A stretch of 64,000 nucleotides of DNA, taken from assembly GCA_027559495.1 (NCBI GenBank), contig JAMXSV010000028.1, positions 2,790,001 to 2,854,000 on the forward strand. Direction: 5' to 3'. This document shows positions 45,322 through 55,320 of the stretch, piece by piece. The position numbers and the translations under genes are program-made. Position 1 is the stretch's first letter. Every line of letters begins with the position of its first letter. Under the pieces are notes generated by a model, which saw only the letters and a program-made list of their open reading frames with translations, made no database searches and was not told where the DNA came from. Source of the stretch: Aurifilum marmelostoma. Its lineage: Eukaryota > Ascomycota > Sordariomycetes > Diaporthales > Cryphonectriaceae.

Positions 45322-47060
45322 ATGGCAACGGCCGAGGCATCAGCAAGCGGTGGAAATGGAGGAGGTGCCTTCAAGGTAAGCTGCAGAGCAGCGCGAGGCT
45401 TTGGTGAGCTGGCATCTGATACTGGTCACAGAACAAGGAGAAGCCCATGGCCGTGAGGTCGTCCAACATTGTTGCAGCAAGAGGTACGCGTGCCACCATC
45501 GTTACACGGGACCCCCCATTTCGAACGTGAGAACTTGATCTCTGACAACCATGGAAATTAGCCGTTGCCGACGCGATCAGGACTTCCTTGGGCCCTCGAG
45601 GCATGGACAAGATGATCCGGAGCGGGAAGGGCGAGACCATAATCACCAACGACGGCAGCACCATGCTGCAGAGCATGTCGGTGCTGCATCCTACAGCCAA
45701 GATGCTGGTCAACCTGTCCAACGCACAAGACGTCGAGGCCGGTGACGGCACCACCTCTGTGGTCGTCATCTGCGGTGCGCTCCTGGGTGCTGCCGACCGG
45801 CTGTTGTCGAAAGGCATCCACCCGTCTGTCATATCCGAATCGTTCCAACGAGCTGCCGCCGCCGCGGTTGCAGTCCTCCACGACATGTCACAACCCATCT
45901 CGCTCTCAGACACCTCTGCCCTGCTGCAGGCGGCCAACACCTCGCTGTCCTCCAAGATCGTGTCGCAGTATGCAAATCTGCTGGGGCCCATGGCGGTTAA
46001 CAGTGTTACCAAGACGATAGACATCAAGACGGCAGACAACGTGGACCTGAAGAACATCCGAACGGTCAAGAAGGTTGGCGGAACAATCGAAGACAGCGAG
46101 CTCGTGGAGGGTCTCGTGCTCACCCAGCCGGTGATCAAGAACGCCGGCGGCCCAGTGCGGATGGAGAAGGCCAAGATTGGTCTAATCCAGTTCCAGCTGT
46201 CACCGCCCAAGCCGGATATGGAGAACACCATCTCGGTAAACGACTACCGACAAATGGACAAGATCGTCAAGGAGGAGCGCATGTACCTGCTGAACATGGC
46301 CAAGAAGATCAAGAAAGCCAAGTGCAATGTCCTCCTCATCCAGAAGTCTATTCTCCGCGACGCCGTGAACGACCTGTCCCTGCACTTCCTCGCCAAACTC
46401 AACATCCTCGTCGTCAAGGACATTGAGCGCGACGAGGTGGAGTTCATCTGCAAGAGCACCGGTTGCAAGCCGATCGCAGACATCGACTCTTTCGATGAGG
46501 CTAAGCTCGGCAGCGCAGACATCGTCGAGGAGGTTCAGTCCTCTGGCTCTCGTATGGTGAAGGTGCTTGGCACGAAATCCGCGGGCAAGACCGTCTCCGT
46601 CGTCGTCCGCGGCGCCAACTCTTTGATTCTGGACGAGGCCGAGCGCTCTCTGCACGACGCGCTGTGCGTGGTGAGATGTCTGGTCAAGAAGAAGGCCTTG
46701 ATTGCAGGAGGCGGCGCCCCCGAGATCGAGATCGCTGCCCAGCTGTCCAAACAGGCACGCCAGCTGACCGGCACCGAGGCCATCTGCTGGAAGGCCTTTG
46801 CGGACGCGATGGAGGTGGTCCCGACGACGCTGGCTGAGAACGCAGGACTGAACCCCATTCGCGTGGTGACGGACCTGCGGCACCGACACGAGCTGGGCGA
46901 GAGGAACGCGGGTGTGAGTATCAAGAGCGGCGGCGTCAACTCTAACATCGCCAAGGAGAACGTGCTGCAACCGCTGCTGGTGAGCACGAGCGCCATCGAG
47001 CTGGCGGCCGAGACGGTCAAGATGATCCTGAGGATAGATGATATTGCGCTGAGCAGGTAG
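45322..47060 (+). CDS. CCT4: Chaperonin TCP-1 (CCT) subunit delta
   Basis: Subunit of the cytosolic TRiC/CCT chaperonin that folds actin, tubulin and WD40 proteins. Three exons: 45322-45375, 45432-45483 and 45562-47060; 534 aa. Group II chaperonin motifs are present: SLGPRGMDKMI, ITNDGSTML, the nucleotide-binding GDGTTS at about residue 96, and ALIAGGGAPEIEIAAQL. The C-terminus is NPIRVVTDLRHRHELGE... ending ILRIDDIALSR, as in the delta subunit. Both introns are canonical and the phases agree. No frame breaks. Confidence 0.96.
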
Positions 47061-47393
47061 AAGAGACGCACTGAAGGCTCAGTGTCGCGGGAGCGTTGCT
47101 TAAATATAAGCATTATGAGAACAGAGAAGAAAAAAAACCGCCCCCATGAATTGTACAAACAAATAGACGTCAATAACCATCCAACTGGCAAATGGAACTC
47201 ATTTTCGTCCTCGACTGTCCTAACGATGCTCAACGCCTGTTCAAGAGGAGTTGCGGCAAGCGAGACTTCATCAAGGATGCGTGCTGCGATGGATTGGCTC
47301 ACAAACAAGACTCATGCTCGCAATATAGGGATTCAAAGGGTTTTTTTTTTCTAATAAAAAAAATGCATCAAATTTAATCTGCCAAACTTCTGT

Positions 47394-47432
<39 letters not shown>

Positions 47433-47698
47433 GAGAACCCATTCCTTGCCCTAAAAACCTACCAGTCGTTCTATTGTACAGCACGCATTGATACGACCTC
47501 CTTCGATATTCCCTTCATTGCCGCTGGCGCCGCTTGCCCCAGCCTCAAATGAACAGATACTCAATATGAGCCTGGTCTTCCCTCCGTCATATTGCCCTTC
47601 TAGTTAAGTCAAAAAAAGAAGAGGGGGCATCATGGGAAGAAGACAGAGGTCCTCGCCTATCGATGAGGCATTCTACGCACTGGCCAGGAAGAATCTAC
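47061..47698. other. Convergent 3' intergenic region, CCT4/ARS2
   Basis: Contains a 34-base A run at 47395-47428 and a T run at 47341-47350. No gene seen. Confidence 0.7.
47395..47428 (+). repeat. Poly(A) run of 34
   Basis: Uninterrupted A tract about 335 bp after the CCT4 stop codon. Its length is uncertain if the assembly mis-sizes homopolymers. Confidence 0.9.
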
Positions 47699-50641
47699 TC
47701 AGTAGTTCAGCTCACCGCCACCGCTGCCGCTGACCTGGTCAAGATCCTCGTAGCTCTTGATTGTGCGCCCCTGGATAGCCTCACGGGGGCCCACGGCCGC
47801 GCCGCCGCCAGCACCGTCACCCCAGCGGCCACCACGCTGACGTCCCCCGCCCATCGGGTTCCCCCCCCCATGCCGTTATCTTGGCCCCAGCGGGGATTGC
47901 GAGGACGATCATAGGGCCCGGATCGGTTGTTGTAACCTCGTCCGCCGGTGTTGCCAAATCCTCCACCACGGCGAATAGGGCCGGCACTGCCGCCAGCACC
48001 GCGCTCGTCGCCACCAGGAGCCGCATTCCAGCTCCCACTATTCGGCATGGCTCCTGCTGCGAACATTTGCGAGAAGTTGGCCATGTTAGGGAAACCCATT
48101 GGGATCATACTGTTCATGGCAAATTGTTGAAGGTTGAAGCCACGAGGCGTGCCGCTCGGCGCCTGACCGCTAGCTGGTGGGAAATGACCATTGCTATTGG
48201 CATCTGTTCGCGACGGGGCGATGTGAGCGGGGTCTACGACGTATGCGTTGATGAGCTCAAACTGTGTGGTGATGTCAGTGCCAACACTCTTTGTGATTTT
48301 GGAGGCTGCAGTGGTGATTCAAGCCTTACCTCCTTCTTCAACTCCTCAAGCCACTCGGGATGGCGCTTCTCCACATGCTTGCGCCAGAAGTGTTCCTCTT
48401 TGAATAGCTTGGCGCAATCGGGCACCTTGCATCGGTACTTGTGCTCATCCTCCTGCTTGACGAACTTGGCCAATTCCTCGTTCGTAGCATCTTCAATAGG
48501 CTTACCGCCTAGCTTACGAATGTCGACAGCTTCAGGTTCCAGGATCTGCTTGATCTTGTCCTCAAATGTCTTGACCCAGTTGTAAGCACGCTGGAGTTGC
48601 TGTTCGGTCTTGGACATCGGATTGCGGAACTTGCGATCAGGCTCGGTGGTCTCGCCCTCCTCCAGCTCCGCAGTATCAGCGCGCTTCTTGTTCGGGAACG
48701 GCTCACCCAGAGCACTCGCCCGGGCGACAGCCTTGGCTGACGAAGAGAGCGTGCTTCTGGGCCGGCGAAGGTGGCCTCCTGGGCATTTGCGGGTCAACTC
48801 GTGCACCGAGTCGCTCTCGAAGACGCAAAAGAAGCAGAAGTTGAAGACACGGCGGAGATACTCAATGAGCAGGTCAAGCTGCTTCTTCTTGACCAGGAGG
48901 TCCTCATCGTCGACCTCATCATCGTCGATGGCCCCCTCATCTTCGTCGTCATCTTCCTCCATCTCTGGTTCCTCGCCTTCGTCCATAGCCTCGTCCAGAT
49001 TTATGGACCGTTGTTTCTTGACCTTCTCCTTCTTGACCGTGGGAGAGTTGACTGCAGGTTGCAGACGTCCAGAGTTTCTGAGCTCGTCCACCTTCTCCTC
49101 GACCTTCAACACAGCATTAAAGTCCGAGCCGAAGTCGCTTTCGAATTTGTTGACGAGCTGGTTGACAAGGGTAAGATCTTTATCAATCCGCTCTGGTGAC
49201 GAAAACAGATCCCATAGCGCCTTCTTTCTGGGATTGCTCGGTGGGTTGTGGACCCCGACGTGACATACAAAGTCGCCGCGAACCTCATCTTTGACAGTCT
49301 TGCTGTTGATGGCCTCTAGAGCCTTCTCTGCAGTCGAGGGAGCGACAGCGCCGGGACTCTTGACTTTGATGTCTCCATCTTCATCCTCGTCCTTGGCATC
49401 GCCACGATCGATGATCGCACCAGTGTCAGCACCTGGGTGGAGCATGATCCAGCCGATTCGGTGATACCTCTTGGACGGATTTGGGTCGCTGAGCGATAAC
49501 CACTTGAAGCCTCCCTCCTCCTCACCGAGATGCTCTTTGCAAAACGCCTCCAGGTTCTGACGGCTCACACTAGGAGCAATCGTCTTAATGAGAAGAGTCG
49601 GCTGGAAGAGGTTCTCATCTCGGATGTCGGAGCTGGAGGCCGGCACCAGGTCTCCCACCCCAAGCACTTCGTTGGTCGCGGTTGCCTCGCCCTCCTCCTT
49701 TTCGACAATTCCCCCCGCACCATTGGACTCGCTCTTGGGAATGCCCTCCAGGGTGAAGTCGTCAAAGGTACCGGACTCAAGGTCCTCCTCCCACTGAGTG
49801 TACTGGCCACGGCGGAACTCGTTAAGCTGCGCACGGATTGGGTCTCGGACCTCTGGAACATAGCGCTCGCGGAACCACTGCTCCTCTTTGTGCTGAGAGA
49901 CGAACGTCTTGGCCATCTTGGCCTGCAGTTCTTCCTTGTATGCGTCGTAGGAGGACTGGATCTTAGCCTTCTCCTTTTCTCGCTCCTCCTGGACCTCACG
50001 TGGTGCACGTGCGCGCTCGGGCTCCCGCCGACGACCGGTGCGCTGGCGTTCCTTCTCTTCCTTGATCCTCTCATTGGCTCTCCACCACTCGCCGAAGTAA
50101 GAGAACCCAACCTGATAGTTGAGGGTCATGGGGTGGGGGATAGGGTTCGTTGGAGGCTGCGACGGTGGAGCGGCCTCTTGCTGCCCGGGGACATATCGAT
50201 CGATATTGGCCGGAGGCGAGGGGATGCGGCCACGCCTGTCGTCCCTGTCTCCACGATCGCCCCTCTCTCTCGGGGCATAGTCATCTCTAGCACGCCTAGG
50301 CTCGTAGCGATCGACTGGCATGGGCGATCGAGAGCGGTTGCGGCGTCGCTCATGCCCTATATAAGATTATTGTAAGTAAGGGAAAATAGGCAGGTCACAT
50401 GTACGACTGATGAGGGAAGGGGGTCAGGTAAAGGTAAAGCTCCAAGAAGGATGTCTCGGAAAAGACCGAGCCACAACACTGTGGTCCAAGGTGTCAGGGC
50501 TAGAGGGCGACTGAGCACAAAGGACGCACCGGGAGACCTGCCTCTGTAGAAGGAATCATCTCTGTCCATCTTGCTTCTGGGGTCCTCGCGGCCCCAACCT
50601 CTTTCAACAGGCGAGCGTGCTGTGTCCCTGTAGTAGTCCAT
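47699..50641 (-). CDS. ARS2: ARS2/SERRATE-family RNA-processing protein
   Basis: Nuclear adaptor that links capped transcripts to processing and decay machinery. Three exons: 50641-50530, 50356-48330 and 48261-47699; about 900 aa. Features: Arg/Asp-rich N-terminus, the SERRATE/Ars2 N-terminal region (NYQVGFSYFGEWWRANE), a Lys/Glu-rich coiled region, an RRM-like middle (LFQPTLLIKTIAPSVS), acidic tract, LDLLIEYLRRVFNFCFFCVF, a C2H2 finger (YRCKVPDCAKLFKEEHFWRKHVEKRH, about residue 680) and a Gly/Arg-rich C-terminus. The end GRTIKSYEDLDQVSG...NY matches the conserved Ars2 C-terminus but lies in another frame. The nine-C run at 47861-47869 (G in coding sense) would have to be ten or seven. Annotated as intact with a probable homopolymer error. 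Confidence 0.9.
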
Positions 50642-51804
50642 GACGACCGGTTCGCCTTGCTTCGGGCTCGAACGACGCTTGAGAGTATGAGTTGGGAGTC
50701 AGGAACAGTTACGATTGGCAGTTTCGCTGGTGGTTCTGCTCAGGTTATATCATGCGCTTGGGGGCACGGATACTGAAAAGATAAGAGCCTAATGTTTGGC
50801 GACATGATTGCCGTTAGAGAAAACATTCTGAGCAGAACAGTGCGAAAAGAAAAAGAAAAAGAGAAAAAAGAAGAAGAAGAAGAAGAAGATTGAACGGTCT
50901 GAGATGACAAAGAGGAGGGCGTAGCAATTAAGAGTAGCAACACAAATTCCGTCTATAGCAAACGATGAAGGTGATAGGAGAACGGAAAAAGGTGCTCGTG
51001 AGGCTGAGGAGGAGGGAGGAGGCGGGGACACAGGAACAAATGATAATGCGACAGCGGTGTCGATAGAGACGTCCGTCTGTCTGGTCGACGGTTTCAGAGA
51101 CAGACAGAGAGAGGGGGGAGGGGGGGGGGAAAGCGAGAGGAGAAAGGGCGCCCAGGGCGGTTGCACAACTCAACGGAAAAGGTAGAACGAACAATTAGAG
51201 AGAAGACACAACTGCTCCAACGAATGTGCAAGTCGATGTGGTGGTGTGGTCGCCAGGCTGGCGGTATCCCACTCAGGCGGAGCTGCTTTGACGATGAGGA
51301 GAGGTGGTTGGAATGCGGAAGCTGGACTGCGCGCCGCGGCAAGGGGAAGAAGGTATCGAAACCTGGTGGGGATGGACCGGCTGGCGTCTGGATCTACTTA
51401 CATAAGCAGCCAACTGACAGGGGGCACAACAAAGAACCGTTTCCGTATCGACGGGCCCATGAACCCAAAACCCGGGGAAAAGATAATAAGCATGATCCGA
51501 TTCATTCAACCTGTCAGAGCTACGGAGCATTATGACGTGCAGAGCACGATCATGACCGTCTGTAGAACACGAGACGCTCGGAAGTCACAATCACGCCAGT
51601 TGCGGCATCTGGCATCGCATATAGTTTTGTATTAAGCAATGTCGTCATATAAATAGAGTTGCCTGACTTCTCCTTCCCCTGCGTGCCATGCTCGTCCTCA
51701 CCAACTGAGCAAGTTTGAAAGCTTCTACATAGTACACAGATACAATTGCAGTTTCGTTTTGTCTTTTTATCTTCTGACAGGTATTACCAAGAGTGCTTCT
51801 CGAG
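50642..51804. other. Divergent promoter region, ARS2/TSPO
   Basis: No gene seen. It contains a purine tract with GAA repeats at about 50847-50891 and a G-rich run at about 51112-51131. Confidence 0.6.
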
Positions 51805-52448
51805 ATGACGACCTTCATACCTGCCACCACAATCCCATATGGCGTCTTTGCCAATCCGGCAGCGTCTATCCTGCTTCCCATCGGTCTCGGAGCGGGCATC
51901 GGCTATGGCACCCGCCGTAAGTCTTTGTGACAACATTTCGTCTCAACTGTAAACAGATCATATGAGGACTGACCAACTCGACAGCCAAGAAAGGCGCAAC
52001 CCATGAGCCAACCTCCATCAGACAACCACCCCTACGACCTCCACCGTGGGTCTTCGGGCCGGCATGGACGCTCCTGTACGGCCTCATGGGCTATGCCTCA
52101 CACCGCGCCATCACCGCCGGTCTGAGCCCCGTCACATCCACCCCTGAGCTGATCCGCACCACCAAGCACTCGGCGACTCTCTATACCATCCAGCTAGTCC
52201 TGAACATGGCCTGGATGCCGCTCTTCTTTGGTCTGAAGCGGCCTATCGAGGCCACTGCCGATATCGTGACGCTGCTGGGCACAAATGTATACCTCACCAA
52301 GCTGTGGTGGGGCATCGACAGGACGGCCTCATACCTCATGCTGCCGTACCTTGGATGGTTGAGCTTCGCGACCTATCTCTGCGTTGGTGCAGGACACTTG
52401 AATGGTTGGGACTTCACGGGAAAGGAGCTGAGGAGCAAGGATGAATGA
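51805..52448 (+). CDS. TspO/MBR translocator protein
   Basis: Five-helix membrane protein of the TSPO family, usually in the outer mitochondrial membrane, binding porphyrins and sterols. Two exons: 51805-51916 and 51985-52448; 191 aa. Conserved PPWVFGPAWTLLYGLMGYASHR, an Asn-Met-Ala-Trp segment in LVLNMAWMPLFF, WGIDRTASYLMLPYLGWLSFATYL. The N-terminus (SILLPIGLGAGIGYGTRR) is helix 1, extended by a Pro-rich segment. Phase at the intron agrees (C|CC). Family assignment is firm; the physiological role in fungi is not settled. Confidence 0.92.
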
Positions 52449-53077
52449 GTTCCTGGACAGGTTAATGGAGCCGAACCTTGCTCTGGAAGGGACGGCCTTT
52501 TTTTTTTTTTTTTTTTTGTGCCAGTTCACACCTCTCAGCACTTCTACGCGTGAGCTCCAATGCGCCGTTCATTTGAGTTTCGTCGTTTCTCGCTGGTAAT
52601 GAGCAGCAGAAGTAGTCCGCTTGTTGCTTCTCGGGTGGAACACAACGTCTCCACACACACTGCATTATGAGAATGATTATTTCGGACGAGCATGAAATCG
52701 ATAGGGGTATTGCTTCGAGGAAACGTTCAAGCGCTGTACAATAAGTGACGAGAAGTCTGTCATTCACGATCTAATCTAGGTAGTGAGGGTATAGGATGGT
52801 TTGTTCGATATTCGAATCAATGCGATGATAACCGCCTGGTGATTGTTCCTTTATGTCTAAGTCCTCCTATATCGACCTGCAGCAAAATTCCTCTATATCT
52901 CCCTCCCTCCCTTTATAACCTTATTCCATATGTACAACCCATGTTCCTCTTGTCCACCCAGGTCATGTCTCATACCTACTTTAATTTATCCTGTCTCCTC
53001 CCCCCCTCCACCCCGCCCCCTTCCAAGCTTTCTATGTCTAATTTTTGTAATGACGATGATGTATCAGGGTATCCCAT
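52449..53077. other. Convergent 3' intergenic region
   Basis: A T run at 52498-52517; otherwise unremarkable and without a gene. Confidence 0.6.
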
Positions 53078-54168
53078 TCATGAAAGCGGCACATACTTCT
53101 TGAGCCCATCGTAAACCATAAAAATGAAAGCCGAGCTGGGCGCCGACCGCAGGCAGGTGATGCCGCAGCCTCTGTAGAAACCCTTAAGACCGGCCTGTCT
53201 CCACAGCGCCACGGCTTCCCCACCGAACGACCTCTTCACAAACGTTCCTCCCAGCGGGCTCGTCTGCATCCGCGACTTGATCGTGTCCGCAGGGAAGAAC
53301 AAGAAGTTGTACGACACACCCGCGGACGCACCCGCCACGGCTTGCTGCCATAGCGGCAGCGGGCTTGCCGAGATGGCATCCCTCTCGGCTTGTGATTTGG
53401 CCTTGCTCAGGTTGCGCTGCATGAAGAACTTGGACGTCGTCTCCTTGGACCCGAACCACGCCGCGCACCCGCCCGCCTCTCTGATGAGTGTGCCCATCTG
53501 CCCGTGCCAGAAGCCCATGAGGCCATCGTGCCGGAAGATATCCTTGATCACAGCCAGTGGCTTGAGTGGTGCTGCCCTCCTCCCGCCGACAGCACCCGCC
53601 TCCTCTGGCACCTGGATCTTGCACTTGACGAGCTCGACTGGCGTCAGCACGAAGGACGTGAACACGCCCGAGAAGGCGCCTGTGAACCACAGCGCAGGCA
53701 GGGGCATGGGCTGGTCGCGGGCGCAGAAGCGAAACTTGTAAAGCGCCTCCCTGCCTATGCGCTCAAAGAAGAACAGGCTGCTGTTTTCGAGGGCCGCGCC
53801 CACGAGGGGTGCGCTGATTCCACGATATAGACCCAGGAGGCCGTCGGCTCGTATGGACTGGCGGAAGCAGTCCAGTGGTCCTTTGTATTGCAGGGGAAGG
53901 TGGTCTGGTTGGGACTGGAGTCGGACCTTGACCGTGTCGAAGGGGTACTCGATGTACTTGCCGACTATGCCGGCGACCTGTTTTGGGATGGTTAGCGGGA
54001 GGTGTATCCTAGGAAGGAGAGGAGCATAACAAAGTAGCGACGCACAGAACCGTAGAGAATGTCCTCGAGGGACTCCATGACTGCTGTTCGCCGTCTCACA
54101 TCTAGAGAACCCTCCAGAGACGCTGGGTGGGATGTGCTGATGGCTATTTCTGGAGACACCGAGGCCAT
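53078..54168 (-). CDS. arg-13: Mitochondrial ornithine carrier (SLC25; arg-13/ORT1 type)
   Basis: Inner-membrane carrier exchanging ornithine for arginine synthesis and urea-cycle-type reactions. Two exons: 54168-54046 and 53977-53078; 340 aa. Three carrier repeats are visible with signatures PFDTVKVRLQ, PVELVKCKIQ and PADTIKSRMQ. The sequence IEYPFDTVKVRLQSQPD...GPLDCFRQSIRADG is characteristic of the Neurospora arg-13/yeast ORT1 group. Start chosen at MASVSPEI because the preceding in-frame text is low-complexity and non-conserved. The splice gives LYGS-VAGIVGKYIEYP. An inverted repeat carrying two GATA sites lies about 730-780 bp upstream. Confidence 0.92.
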
Positions 54169-55320
54169 TGTGGATGTGGAACGTCTCACAGACAGTCGCA
54201 AGACTGGTGATGTGGTTGTTTTTTTTTTTTTGTTGCGACAGGCAAGTTGAGATGGTAGGTTCACAGTCCGCCCAGTGTAGGCTGCTGCAGCTCGTCTTCG
54301 GATCTATTAGGAGTTGGTGTTTGCGCGGATGCGCAGTCAAAAGACGTCCGGCCAAGAAGACGAATAAAAGCCGCTATTGATCAGGGAAAAAGGCAGAGCT
54401 TTTGGGAGCTGGGTGATGGACACCCAGCCCTGCTTGCCGCATGCGCCTTGGAACAGGATAATGGGTATATGAAGGGCGAGAGGTATGGCTGAGAGGGAGG
54501 GAGGGTGGGAGCAAACGGTGTGTAAGGAATTGTGGGCGACCGAGGCCCTCTGGGTTGCACCGCGTAATGAAATACAGGTTAGGAGGGGTAGTTTTGATGG
54601 CAGGGCGGCCCAACTGACAAGGTTCCAGAGTGCTTGGCGCGGGTCGCTGGCTGTCGCTAATGAACACCACACGAGGCTACGACCGAGACCAGGCGGGGCA
54701 GTCGAGGTGCATTGCGTAAAAACGAGGCACAAAAGACCAGGGACACACGTTGTTACGACACATAAATCCGAGAAGAGAAGGGGGGGGGGGCAAGGAGCCG
54801 TCCAGGCCGTCGTGTGTAAATAATTTGATCATGACGCTGGGGTCGGAGTTAGGTGGATTCGAAGGGGTGGGTGGCCCCTCTGCTAGTGCAAGTAAAAATT
54901 TCGGATCTGATAAGAAGAAAAATCTTTTTAAAGTTATCAGATCCGAAGTCTGTGGGGCCTGCGAAGACAGAGAGAGTCCAGTCTCTTGCACGGCAGTTGG
55001 TTATGTATGTGGTATAGGAGGTCCAGGCGAGCGCCTTTGCCGTCTCCTGAAGGGTAGGCCTGGCGGTTATGGTGGTGATTTGTCGCTGGAACGGTAAAGA
55101 GGGAGAAGACTACAGCACGGGGGACAAGTCGATGTTACGTTGTGCCCCTCCCACTGGACATGAGCAAATGAAGTGCTGCTATTTATCTATCCCGCACGGG
55201 GGGCATTAGTCCATCCCGCGCCATTCTCCGCTCCGCTGTTGTGATCGATTTTTTTTTTCTTCTTCGGCTATTCTAACTTACTGTGGGCCAATCTGATTGT
55301 TCACGTAAACTCTGCGCCAC
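54169..55320. other. Promoter region of the ornithine carrier / 3' region of PRP28
   Basis: No gene seen. Holds the inverted repeat described separately and a G run at 54781-54790. Confidence 0.6.
54900..54947. promoter_or_regulatory. 14-bp inverted repeat containing opposed GATA sites
   Basis: TTCGGATCTGATAA (54900-54913) is perfectly inverted at 54934-54947, with a 20-nt spacer that itself contains AAAAA-TC-TTTTT. Each arm carries a TGATAA core, the site of AreA/NIT2-type GATA factors. It lies 0.7 kb upstream of the ornithine carrier and could alternatively form an RNA hairpin downstream of PRP28. Confidence 0.55.

Noticed and set aside
46200..46970. 256-codon minus-strand frame opposite CCT4
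   Set aside because: Shadow of CCT4, which is intact and conserved.
49530..50375. 281-codon plus-strand frame opposite ARS2
   Set aside because: Shadow of the charged ARS2 N-terminal half.
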